Assembly: GCA_964531735.1 (NCBI GenBank)
Contig: CAZHGD010000055.1
Span: forward strand, 1 to 40,552
Direction: 5' to 3'
Length of the DNA: 40,552 bases
From: CAZHGD01 sp964531735
Lineage (GTDB): Bacteria; Armatimonadota; UBA10988
Below are positions 14,642-22,560 of this stretch, in pieces (the stretch's first letter is position 1; every line of letters begins with the position of its first letter). The translations under genes and the position numbers were made by a program. The notes below the pieces were generated by a model. It ran no database searches. It worked only from the letters and a program-made list of their open reading frames with translations, and was not told the DNA's origin.

Positions 14642-16762
14642 ATGTCGCACGCACGCTGCCCGGCCGCCTTGCTCGTCGCCCTGATCGCGGTGGCCACCGC
14701 GAGTGCGCGGTCGGCCGCCGAGCCCGCCACACCCGAGGCCGGCCGCTTCGTCGGCGCCACGGCGCTGCTGGTGCCGCCGGAGAACAGCTACAACGGCTAC
14801 GACGCCAGCATCCACACGGCCCTGCTGCGGCGGGGCTTCGAGGTGGTGGCCGCCACGGCCGAGGATCTGGTGGACGCCGCGCGGCTGCGGCCGTATGACC
14901 TGGTGGTGACCAACCTGAAGCGCAGCTTCACGCCCGCCCAGGTGGCGGCGCTCAAAGCCTACCTGGCCACCGGCGGCGCGCTCTACGCCAACTGGGGCGG
15001 CCCGATGGGCACGCCCAGCCTGTTGGCGGCCTGCGGCGCCCGGAGCGCCCGGAGCGTCTACATCCGCGAGTTGACGCTGACCGATTCGCCGCTCACCGCC
15101 GGACAAGGCGAGCAGCGCTGGCCGTTCCCCGAGTTCGCCGGCCACGCGCGCATGGGCGACAAGGGCCACGAGATGGTCGCCTTCGAGCCCACCGACGGGA
15201 CCGTCATCGCCCGTGACCGCGACGGGCACTGCCTCGGCACCCTCCGGGCCGAGGGACCCGGCCGCTGCGCCTTGCTCGGGTTTTGCCCGTCCAACTACCG
15301 CTTCATCATCGGCGACCGCCGACCGGCCGACGCGGTGCTGGACCGGCTCCTCGCCTGGCTGCTGCCCCAGGGCCTCAAGCCACATCCGCTGCCCCCGACG
15401 CTGCAGGTCTGCCTGCCACGGCAAGCGCAGGTGTCCGGCGTGGCGGTCAACGATCGTCCGCTGGCCGCGCCGGCCGCCCAGCCGGTCGGCTCGCTGACGA
15501 CGGTGACCGTGCCGGTCGGCGCGCTGGCCCCAGACCAGACCACCCGCATCCGCGTCGACTGCACGCTGCCGCCCGCCAGCCGTCACATCGAGACCTGGCT
15601 CCACGATCCGGTGGCCTCGTCGTTCGTCAGCTTCACGCCCACCGAGGCCGCCGACTTCCTGACCGCCCTGCACACCACCGTGGTGCAGCCGCTGCTGCGC
15701 TACGAAGGCGGCAGCGTCTGCTACCTGCGCCACATCGCCGGTGACCGGCCGCGCGAGCGCTTCGCCAAGTACGAGGGTGACCTGCTGGCGGAGTACGTCG
15801 CCGCCTGCCACGCTCGCGGCATCAAGGTCATCGGCGGCCTCTACCTGGACTGGAAGCGGTTCGAGCGGCACCTGGCCGAGGCCCCGCCGTTCGTGGGCGC
15901 CGGACAGGCCCCGCCGGAGCGCAAGCGCGGTCAGCCCGTGTGCCCGCTCGATCCCGGCGTGCAGCAGCACAACCTGAGCATCGTCGAGAACCTCTTGGCC
16001 AACTACCCGGCGCTCGACGGGCTCATCCTGGACGACAACTTCGAGTTCCACCAGCGCCCCTGCCACTGCGCCGCCTGTCAGGAGCGGTTCGCGGCCTGGT
16101 GCCGGCGCGAAGCCCCGCCAGTGGCCGAGCCGGCCGCGGAGGCCAAGGCCAACAGCCCGCTCTGGCGCGCCTTCTGGAAGGCCGAGACGTTGTCCTTCTG
16201 CCGCCGCGTACGGGGCATCTGGGCCGCGCAGCACAAGCCGGTCGGCGGCTGGACCGGGCAGCGCGGCCCGCTGGCGTTCAAGGGCGTGTTCGACTTCGCC
16301 GGCGACATGGTCTACGTCGAGCCGCCCGACAGCGTCGCCCCGCTATTGCCCGAGACGGCCGGCTTCCCGATGGTCACGCTGCTCTGGGGCATGAACCGCC
16401 AGCCGGCCGACATGGAGAGCGACTTCGTCGACGCGGTCCGCGCCGGGAGCACCGAGGTCGGCTTCTGGATCGCCTACAGTCGCGAACCGGGGGTCACCGA
16501 CAACCCCTGGTCGCTGGGCAGCCGGATGCGGGATATGTTCGCCCTGACGCCCGGCAGCCTGACGGCCATCCAGCGCGCCTTCGCCGGCGCCGAGCCGGCC
16601 TGGCGGCAGTTCTACCAGGACAACCTGATCCGCGGTGACGCGCGCTACGTCGTCAACGAGGCCCGGTTCGACGCCCAGTGCCTGAGCCTGACCGTCCAGC
16701 GGCTCGCGCGACCATCGGCCCGGCGGGTCATCGGGACGGTGGACCTGAGCGGGGTGCGGTGA
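14642..16762 (+). CDS. Exported GHL10-like putative glycoside hydrolase with N-terminal GATase-like domain
   Basis: The 706-residue product starts with a Sec signal peptide (hydrophobic LLVALIAVATASARS, likely cleaved near residue 25). Residues about 35-235 resemble a glutamine-amidotransferase-like domain (FTPAQVAALKAYLATGGALYA), as found in trimerisation domains of GH42-like enzymes. Residues about 330-650 look like a TIM barrel of the GHL10/DUF4015 type. Typical are IKVIGGLYLDWKRF and LDGLILDDNFEF, followed by a CHCAACQERFAAWC cysteine cluster that could bind zinc or form disulphides. Catalytic acids cannot be assigned firmly; the DD of LILDDNFEF are candidates. It is on the same strand as the sugar operon, 100 bases after a hairpin, and its stop is 6 bases from the convergent lyase-like gene. 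Substrate unknown. Confidence 0.65.
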   Translation: MSHARCPAALLVALIAVATASARSAAEPATPEAGRFVGATALLVPPENSYNGYDASIHTALLRRGFEVVAATAEDLVDAARLRPYDLVVTNLKRSFTPAQVAALKAYLATGGALYANWGGPMGTPSLLAACGARSARSVYIRELTLTDSPLTAGQGEQRWPFPEFAGHARMGDKGHEMVAFEPTDGTVIARDRDGHCLGTLRAEGPGRCALLGFCPSNYRFIIGDRRPADAVLDRLLAWLLPQGLKPHPLPPTLQVCLPRQAQVSGVAVNDRPLAAPAAQPVGSLTTVTVPVGALAPDQTTRIRVDCTLPPASRHIETWLHDPVASSFVSFTPTEAADFLTALHTTVVQPLLRYEGGSVCYLRHIAGDRPRERFAKYEGDLLAEYVAACHARGIKVIGGLYLDWKRFERHLAEAPPFVGAGQAPPERKRGQPVCPLDPGVQQHNLSIVENLLANYPALDGLILDDNFEFHQRPCHCAACQERFAAWCRREAPPVAEPAAEAKANSPLWRAFWKAETLSFCRRVRGIWAAQHKPVGGWTGQRGPLAFKGVFDFAGDMVYVEPPDSVAPLLPETAGFPMVTLLWGMNRQPADMESDFVDAVRAGSTEVGFWIAYSREPGVTDNPWSLGSRMRDMFALTPGSLTAIQRAFAGAEPAWRQFYQDNLIRGDARYVVNEARFDAQCLSLTVQRLARPSARRVIGTVDLSGVR

Positions 16763-16768
16763 GGCGGC

Positions 16769-18001
16769 TCACACCCATCCGGTGACCATGTACGCCTGCA
16801 ACCGGCCCGACTCATCGGAGTTGAAGAAGCCGTGCCGGCCGTCCGGCGACAGGAACGGGTGGATATGCGCGGTCTTGTCGCAACTGGACCGCGGACAGAG
16901 CAGGTACTGCCAGTCGCTCAGCGCCGCCACACCGGGCGTGCCCAGCCGCGCCGCCCAGAGCGTGGCGTCGTGGTTCAGCGGCCCGCTGTCGGTGATGAAG
17001 CGCTCACCAGCGAGATCGGTCGCGAAGTGGTAGAAGTGCGGCCGGTCGAAGTCGCGGCTCAAGTCGTTGCGCACGCCGCCGGGCGTGTTGAGCCCCAGGT
17101 GCTCGGCCGGCGGCGCCACCAGCGCCTCGATCAACTGCGCCTCGGGCGGCTGGCGGGTGCCGGTGCTGGTGATGGCCCAGTCGCTGGGGCCGCGCCAGCA
17201 CTGGTGGCCCTGGCAGAACTCGTTGCCATCGCGGCCCCAGGGCAGGTTGCGGAAGTCGCTGCCATCGTCGCGGATGACGTGGATGTCGGCGCCGAGCCCG
17301 CCCACCAGCCGCGTCACCGCGCCGGCCGGTGTGGCCTCGTTGTCGTGGTTCTCCTGCACGAGAATGTCGCGGCACCGCTCCGGGTCGAGCGAGCGGCTGT
17401 ACTGCGGGTGCAAGTTGCACCAGGATTGGCCGGAGAGGATCAGCCGGACCGTCGCCGTGGCAAGGTCGAAGACCATCAGCCCCCACGGCGCCTGCTCCGT
17501 GTGGCCGTCACCCAAGAAGCCCGAGATGGCGAGGCGCGCGCCATCCGATGAGATGGTGGACAGCGGGTAGATGCAACTGGGTCGATAGCTCGTGCCCGGC
17601 AACGGCCCGTCGACGACCACAATCGTCTCGCGCCCGCTGCCGTCCAGTCGCACGCGCTTCAGCGTCAACCGGCCACCGTTGGTCTCGGTCTCGTTGACGA
17701 AGTAGTACAGGTACTGCCCATCGGGTGAGACCGACGGGCCGGTGGCGCCGAGTTCGTCGGTCAGCGGCGACAGTTCGCCGCCGTTGGCCAGATCGCAGAG
17801 CAGGTAGCGGTGCGCCGGATCGTCCTTGGCGCTGCCGTGCGCGTGCGCCGAGCGGTGCAGTACCAGACGTTGCGAGTCCGGGGTGAAGATCTGCGCCTCC
17901 ATGTAGACGTGCGACGAGGGCACGTCCAGCTCGGTGGTCAACTGGTAGACCGAGAGCCCAGGGGCGGAACGCGCGTCGAGCAGATCGGGCCGCGGCAGCA
18001 T
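16769..18001 (-). CDS. Oligogalacturonate-lyase-like (PL22-type) beta-propeller protein
   Basis: The 410-residue product is a seven-bladed-propeller type protein with repeated TolB-like blades (VSPDGQYLYYFVN, HPFLSPDGRHGFFNSDESG). Histidines lie where PL22 oligogalacturonate lyases carry metal or substrate ligands: His198 in NLHPQYS, His266 in CQGHQCW, His325 in HFYHFATD and His381 in HIHPFLSPDG. PL22 enzymes cleave short pectin fragments in the cytoplasm to unsaturated uronates. There is no signal peptide, which fits. A GTG at 18022 is possible, but ATG 18001 has GGAG at a suitable spacing. It points toward and nearly abuts the exported GHL10-like gene. If a lyase, it suggests uronic-acid-containing substrates for the neighbouring operon; specific pectin activity is inferred, as many relatives are uncharacterised. 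Confidence 0.68.
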   Translation of the reverse strand: MLPRPDLLDARSAPGLSVYQLTTELDVPSSHVYMEAQIFTPDSQRLVLHRSAHAHGSAKDDPAHRYLLCDLANGGELSPLTDELGATGPSVSPDGQYLYYFVNETETNGGRLTLKRVRLDGSGRETIVVVDGPLPGTSYRPSCIYPLSTISSDGARLAISGFLGDGHTEQAPWGLMVFDLATATVRLILSGQSWCNLHPQYSRSLDPERCRDILVQENHDNEATPAGAVTRLVGGLGADIHVIRDDGSDFRNLPWGRDGNEFCQGHQCWRGPSDWAITSTGTRQPPEAQLIEALVAPPAEHLGLNTPGGVRNDLSRDFDRPHFYHFATDLAGERFITDSGPLNHDATLWAARLGTPGVAALSDWQYLLCPRSSCDKTAHIHPFLSPDGRHGFFNSDESGRLQAYMVTGWV

Positions 18002-18106
18002 CGGCTTCTCCGAGGCGGGCACGCCTGCGGTTCGCCGGCGGTGGCACCGGACCTCCGGACACGCCGCCGCGCGAAATGCGCGCCGCGGGAAGGAACTGCC
18101 ACCGCT

Positions 18107-18124
18107 TGAATGAACGTTCAGTCA
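18107..18124. promoter_or_regulatory. Palindromic TetR-type operator
   Basis: A perfect ten-base palindrome, TGAACGTTCA (18111-18120), lies inside an almost perfect 18-base one (TGA outer left, TCA outer right). It ends 14 bases before the start of the TetR gene. Operators built from TGAAC/GTTCA half-sites are common for TetR repressors, so this is the likely site through which the neighbouring repressor controls itself and the exporter genes. Confidence 0.7.
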
Positions 18125-18138
18125 GCCGAGGTGGGCGC

Positions 18139-18714
18139 ATGGCCGCAGAGCAGAGCGAGTCGCGCAAAGACCAGATCCTCGACGCCGCATTACGGCGGTT
18201 CGCGGAGCAAGGCTACGCGGGCACGTCGATGAAGGCGATCGCGGCGGAAGTGGGCATCGCGCCGGGACTGATCTACCATTACTTCGCCTCCAAAGAGGAC
18301 CTGCTGCACGAGGCGGTGCGGCAGCGCAGCATCGTGCCGCAGTTGCGCGAGATGCTGACTGTCTCGGGCGAGGAGAGCGCGGCCAAGGTGCTGCAGGCCG
18401 TGGCCGAACGGTTCAACCGCCTGCTCCACGAGCGCGAGGAGCTGTTCCGGCTGGTCTGGTACGAGTCGCGGCGGAGCGAGGTGGTGGCGTCGGCCCATCG
18501 GCGCGCCGTCGGCGAGGCGGTGGCGTTGATCAGCGGCTACCTGCAGTCGCGCGTCGACGCCGGCGAGTTGCGACCGCACGCCGTGGAGGTCACGGCGATG
18601 ATGCTGATGGCGCCGGTCGTCATGGCCCGCTTGCGCGGTGAGCCGGCGGACTGGATCCCGGCGCTGGTAGAGACGCTGCTGAACGGCATTCGAGCCACCG
18701 AAGGGACGGCATGA
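18139..18714 (+). CDS. TetR/AcrR-family transcriptional repressor
   Basis: The 191-residue product has the N-terminal TetR helix-turn-helix (about residues 10-57): RKDQILDAALRRFAEQGY, then TSMKAIAAEVGIAPGLIYHYF and SKEDLL. The remainder is a helical ligand domain of unknown specificity. ATG 18139 is preceded by GAGGTG (18128-18133). The stop overlaps the start of the membrane-fusion protein gene (ATGA, 18711-18714), so repressor and exporter form one operon, as in E. coli cecR-ybhGFSR. It most likely senses a compound exported by the pump and releases the palindromic operator just upstream. The ligand is unknown; E. coli CecR has been linked to antibiotic sensitivity, which may not transfer. 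Confidence 0.9.
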   Translation: MAAEQSESRKDQILDAALRRFAEQGYAGTSMKAIAAEVGIAPGLIYHYFASKEDLLHEAVRQRSIVPQLREMLTVSGEESAAKVLQAVAERFNRLLHEREELFRLVWYESRRSEVVASAHRRAVGEAVALISGYLQSRVDAGELRPHAVEVTAMMLMAPVVMARLRGEPADWIPALVETLLNGIRATEGTA

Positions 18715-20657
18715 TGAGCAAGGCAAAGGTCGCCCGCGTGATCGTCCTGCTGGCCGTGCTGGCCGGCGGCGGGATCTGGGCCGCGCGCTCGAAGCGGCAG
18801 GCGCGCGCCGACGAGCGGGCTATTCGCGGTAGTGGCACCGTCGAGGCCACCGAGATCGACGTGGCCGCCGAAACGGTCGGGCGCATCCTCGATCTGAAGG
18901 TCGACGACGGCGACCGGGTGACGCGCGGTCAGGTCATTGCGGTGCTCAAGCGCGACCAGATGGAGTCGGAGCTGCGCCGGAGCGAGGCCGCGGCCGAGAC
19001 CGCGCGGATGCAGCTCCGCGACCTGGAGAACGGCAGCCGACCCGAAGAGATCCGCGGGCGTGCGGCGCGGCTGCGCGAGGCGTTGGCCAACCTGGACACG
19101 GCCCGCCGGGCGGCGCGCACCGCCCAGGATGCCTACTGGCGGCCGCATGAGCACCTTGGCAGCATCGAGGCGGCGCAGTCGCGCTATCAGGGCGCTCGCG
19201 CGGCCACGCAACAGGCTCGGGCCGCGCACCTGGAAGCGCGCAACGGCCCGCGCGAGCAGGAGATCCGCGACGCCCGCGCCGCCGTGGCGCAGGCCGACGA
19301 GGGCATCCGGGCGGCGCAGGCCGCGCTGGGCCAGGCCGACGAGGCGCTCAAGGGCAGCCAGGCCGAACTGCCGCCGGTGCGCCGCGCCACCGCCGCGCGC
19401 ACCACGGCCGACACGCAGGTGGCCCAAGCGGAGACCCGCCTGGCCGCGGCCACCGAGGCGCTCCGCCAGGCCGAGGCCCGCCGCGACCAGGTGATCGCCG
19501 AACCGCGACCGAAGCAGCGTGACCAGCTCAACCGGCGCATCGAGAACAACCGCGCGGCGCTGGTCCTCGCCGAACAGACGCTGGACCGTGACCAGCGCCT
19601 GTACACCGCCGGTGCGATTCCGAAGAAGCAACTGGAAGCCTCGCTGACCGGTCGCGACCGTGCGCAGGCGGCGCTGCGGGAGGCCGAGGCGGCCCTGGCC
19701 GACCTGGACGCCGGTGCCCGGCAGCCTGAACGGCGCGAGGCCGAGGCGGCCGTGGCGCGCGCCCAGGCCGAGTTGCGTGGCGCGAAGCAGGATCTGGCCA
19801 ATGCCCGGCACGAGCAGTCCATTCTGGTCGCCACGGCGCAGCAGAGCCTGGAGCGGGCCGGGTCCGCCGTGAGCCAAGGTGAGCAGCGCCGCCACCAGGC
19901 CGCCGCCGCGCTGCAGCAGGCGCACCGTCAGCGCGACCAGGCTCAGGCCCGGCTCGACCTGCTGCTGGCCGGCACCCGGTCGGAGCGCGTCGCTCAGACC
20001 GCCGCCGGAGTCGATTCGGCGCGCGCCACCGAAAGCGGCGCGCGCGACGCACTGCGACGGGCGCAACTGACCACGGGCGACCGCTTCGCCCTGCGGCAGC
20101 AGTTGGAGACCGCGCGGGGCAACCTGAGCGCGGCGCGCTCACGCGTCGAGGCGGCGCAGGCCGACCTCGATCTGGCGGTGGCCGGCAACACGCGCGAGAA
20201 GATCGGCGCGGCGCGCGGCCAGGTGGCCCAGGCGGAGGCCGCGCGTGACACGGCGAGCTCGAAGCTGGACGACACGGTCATCCTGGCGCCGCGCTCCGGC
20301 ACCATCACCGAGGTCATCCTGCGCGAAGGCGAGACGGTCTCGCCGGGCTCGGTGGTGGTGCGCATGCTCGACCTGGAGCGGCTATGGGTGCGCATCTTCC
20401 TGCCGGTGCGCCACTTCGGCAAGGTGGTCCGCGGCCAGGGCGCCGCGGTGACCGCCGATGCGTTCCCCGGCAAGCGCTACGACGGCACGGTGCTGACCGT
20501 CAGCGACAGCGCCGAGTTCACGCCGAAGAACACGCAGACCGTGGAGGAGCGGGTCAAGCAGGTGTTCTGGGTCAAGGTCGGCGTCGGCAACGGGCAAGGC
20601 GAGCTGAAGCCCGGCCTGCCCGCCGACGTGGTGCTGGCCGTGGGTGCCCGCGGATGA
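18711..20657 (+). CDS. HlyD/YbhG-like membrane-fusion protein with very long coiled-coil region
   Basis: This periplasmic adaptor of an ABC exporter has an N-terminal membrane anchor (about residues 8-25) and the first half of a lipoyl-like barrel (GTVEATEIDVAAETVGRIL, DGDRVTRGQVIAVL). A long Ala/Arg/Glu/Gln-rich helical region follows (about 75-520). The second lipoyl half is VILAPRSGTITEVILREGE, followed by a beta-barrel (LWVRIFLPVRHFGKV) and AEFTPKNTQTVEERVKQVFWVKV, very like the YbhG C-terminal region. At 648 residues it is about twice the usual 330-residue YbhG; the extra length is all in the predicted coiled coil. ATG 18711 overlaps the TetR stop as ATGA, the same coupling seen at later junctions; an ATG at 18714 is also possible. 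Confidence 0.88.
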   Translation: MMSKAKVARVIVLLAVLAGGGIWAARSKRQARADERAIRGSGTVEATEIDVAAETVGRILDLKVDDGDRVTRGQVIAVLKRDQMESELRRSEAAAETARMQLRDLENGSRPEEIRGRAARLREALANLDTARRAARTAQDAYWRPHEHLGSIEAAQSRYQGARAATQQARAAHLEARNGPREQEIRDARAAVAQADEGIRAAQAALGQADEALKGSQAELPPVRRATAARTTADTQVAQAETRLAAATEALRQAEARRDQVIAEPRPKQRDQLNRRIENNRAALVLAEQTLDRDQRLYTAGAIPKKQLEASLTGRDRAQAALREAEAALADLDAGARQPERREAEAAVARAQAELRGAKQDLANARHEQSILVATAQQSLERAGSAVSQGEQRRHQAAAALQQAHRQRDQAQARLDLLLAGTRSERVAQTAAGVDSARATESGARDALRRAQLTTGDRFALRQQLETARGNLSAARSRVEAAQADLDLAVAGNTREKIGAARGQVAQAEAARDTASSKLDDTVILAPRSGTITEVILREGETVSPGSVVVRMLDLERLWVRIFLPVRHFGKVVRGQGAAVTADAFPGKRYDGTVLTVSDSAEFTPKNTQTVEERVKQVFWVKVGVGNGQGELKPGLPADVVLAVGARG

Positions 20658-21601
20658 ACGCTGCCGGCGCGGCCGTGGTGGTGGACGGGTTGACCCGTCG
20701 CTTCGGCGAGGTCACCGCGGTCGATCACGTCAGCTTCCAGGTGCAGCGCGGCGAGATCTTCGGCGTGCTGGGCCCGGACGGCGCCGGCAAGACCACGCTG
20801 ATGCGCCTGTTGGCCGGCATCCTGCTGCCCGACGCGGGCTCGGCCGAGGTGGCCGGCCACGACGTGGTCCGCGATCCGGAGGGCGTCAAGCGCCGGATCG
20901 GGTACCTGTCGCAGCGGTTCTCGCTGTACACGGACCTGACCATCAGCGAGAACATCGACTTCGTGGCGCAGCTCTACCAGGCGCCGCGCCAGCAGGCCGA
21001 ACGGCTGAAGACCGAAATGCTCGAGATGACCGGTCTGGCGCCGTTCGCCAAGCGGCAGGCCGGCCGCTTGTCCGGCGGCATGAAGCAGAAGCTGGCGCTC
21101 ACCTGCGCGCTGGTCCACCGGCCCGAGGTGCTGCTGCTCGACGAGCCGACCACCGGTGTCGACCCGATCTCGCGCCGCGACTTCCACCGCATTCTGGCCG
21201 CGCTGCCCGACCAGGGCGTCACCGTGGTGCTCAGCTCGCCGTACATGGACGAGGCGGCCCGGTGCCACCGCCTGGCGCTCATGGGCGAGGGACGCCTGCT
21301 GGCCAGCGGCACCGCCGCCGAGTTGGGCGAGAGCGTGCCCGGCACCATGCTGGAGGTGGTCACCACCGAGGTGCGCCGCGCGGCGGCCTTGCTCGGCCCG
21401 TCACCGGACGTGCGACAGGTGACGCCGTTCGGCGACAGCCTGCACGTCACCGTCGCGCCGGGCGCGGCGGCCATCGAGTGCGTCACCGCGCTGCTCGACG
21501 CCGGCGGGTTGACCGGCGTGCCGGTCAACGTCATCGCGCCGTCGCTGGAAGACGCCTTCGTGTCGCTGCTGGCCCATCGGCCGGAGGAGGCACCCGCGTG
21601 A
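20654..21601 (+). CDS. ABC transporter ATPase, first of pair (YbhF N-half-like)
   Basis: The 315-residue nucleotide-binding protein has Walker A GPDGAGKT (40-47), Q-loop Gln87 (YLSQRFSLYTDLT), ABC signature LSGGMKQKLALTCAL (139-153), Walker B VLLLDEP with catalytic Glu164, and a D-loop in TTGVDP. A C-terminal extension ends in LEDAFVSLL, typical of multidrug or lipid exporter ATPases. It is equivalent to the N-terminal half of E. coli YbhF, where two ATPase domains are fused; here they are separate genes. Its ATG overlaps the adaptor stop (ATGA 20654-20657) and its stop overlaps the next GTG start (21598-21601). It powers export with the two downstream permeases. Confidence 0.92.
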   Translation: MNAAGAAVVVDGLTRRFGEVTAVDHVSFQVQRGEIFGVLGPDGAGKTTLMRLLAGILLPDAGSAEVAGHDVVRDPEGVKRRIGYLSQRFSLYTDLTISENIDFVAQLYQAPRQQAERLKTEMLEMTGLAPFAKRQAGRLSGGMKQKLALTCALVHRPEVLLLDEPTTGVDPISRRDFHRILAALPDQGVTVVLSSPYMDEAARCHRLALMGEGRLLASGTAAELGESVPGTMLEVVTTEVRRAAALLGPSPDVRQVTPFGDSLHVTVAPGAAAIECVTALLDAGGLTGVPVNVIAPSLEDAFVSLLAHRPEEAPA

Positions 21602-22560
21602 ACCAGCCGGCCATCTGGATTGACGACCTGACCAAACGGTTCGGCGCCTTCACCGCGGTCGACCAGATCCACCTGGAGGTGGCCCGCGGCGAGGTGTTCG
21701 GCTTCCTCGGCGCCAACGGCTGCGGCAAGTCGACCACCATCCGAATGCTCTGCGGCTTGCTCCTGCCGACCAGCGGCCAGGCGCGTGTCGACGGTCTCGA
21801 CGTGGCCACCCAGGCTGAACGCATCCGCGAACGCGTCGGCTACGTGGCGCAGTTCTTCAACCTCTATGGCGACCTGACCGTCGAGCAGAACCTCCAGTTC
21901 TACGGCGGCGTCTACGGCGTGCCGCGCCAGACGCTGGCCGAGCGCATCGACCGCTGGTGCGAGCGCCTCGACTTGGGGCGATGGCGCCACCGCTTGGCCG
22001 GCGACCTGGCCACCGGCATCCAGCGCTCGCTGGCCCTGGCCGCCGCGGTGCTGCACGAGCCGGCGGTGCTGCTGCTCGACGAGCCCACCAGCGGCGTCGA
22101 CCCGCTGGCGCGGCGGCAGTTCTTCGCGGCCATCGGTGACCTTGCCGAACAAGGCACCGCCGTGCTGGTCACCACCCATGTGATGGACGAGGCCGAGCGC
22201 TGCCACCGCCTGTCGCTGATGAACCGCGGGCGCATTCTGACCACCGGCACGCCGGCCGAGGTCAAAGCGGCCGGTCAGACCGCCATCTGGCGGCTCAAGG
22301 CCCGCCCGTCGGCGGCGGCCCTGTCGCTGATCGAGAGCCATGCCGAGGTGGACAACGCGGCGTTGTTCGGCGAGGACCTGCAGTTCAGCCTGCGCGAGGG
22401 GGCCACAGTGACGCCGGCCGAACTGGCCGCGTGGCTGCGGGGCCAAGGGCTGAGCTGCGACGAGCCCGACGTGGTGCGCCCGACCATCGAGCATGCATTT
22501 CTGGAGGTGATCCGCCGCGATGAAGCGGCAGCCGGCGCGCGCCAGGGGGTGCAGGCATGA
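21598..22560 (+). CDS. ABC transporter ATPase, second of pair, with degenerate signature motif
   Basis: The 320-residue ATPase has Walker A GANGCGKS (38-45), Q-loop in YVAQFFNLYGDLT, and Walker B AVLLLDEPTSGVDP with a Glu after the Asp. The ABC signature reads LATGIQRSLALA (137-148) rather than LSGGQ-like, so one of the two composite ATP sites may be weak or regulatory. That asymmetry is known in YbhF-like and other heteromeric exporters. The start is GTG 21598, overlapping the preceding stop; upstream codons in this frame are only shadow. The C-terminal region ends with ATIEHAFLEVIRR-like sequence typical of the class. The next gene overlaps by four bases. Confidence 0.9.
   Translation: MNQPAIWIDDLTKRFGAFTAVDQIHLEVARGEVFGFLGANGCGKSTTIRMLCGLLLPTSGQARVDGLDVATQAERIRERVGYVAQFFNLYGDLTVEQNLQFYGGVYGVPRQTLAERIDRWCERLDLGRWRHRLAGDLATGIQRSLALAAAVLHEPAVLLLDEPTSGVDPLARRQFFAAIGDLAEQGTAVLVTTHVMDEAERCHRLSLMNRGRILTTGTPAEVKAAGQTAIWRLKARPSAAALSLIESHAEVDNAALFGEDLQFSLREGATVTPAELAAWLRGQGLSCDEPDVVRPTIEHAFLEVIRRDEAAAGARQGVQA

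Noticed and set aside
20974..22494. 506-residue minus-strand frame opposite the ABC ATPase genes
   Set aside because: It spans two real overlapping genes and shows no domain; the sense strand has both Walker motifs.
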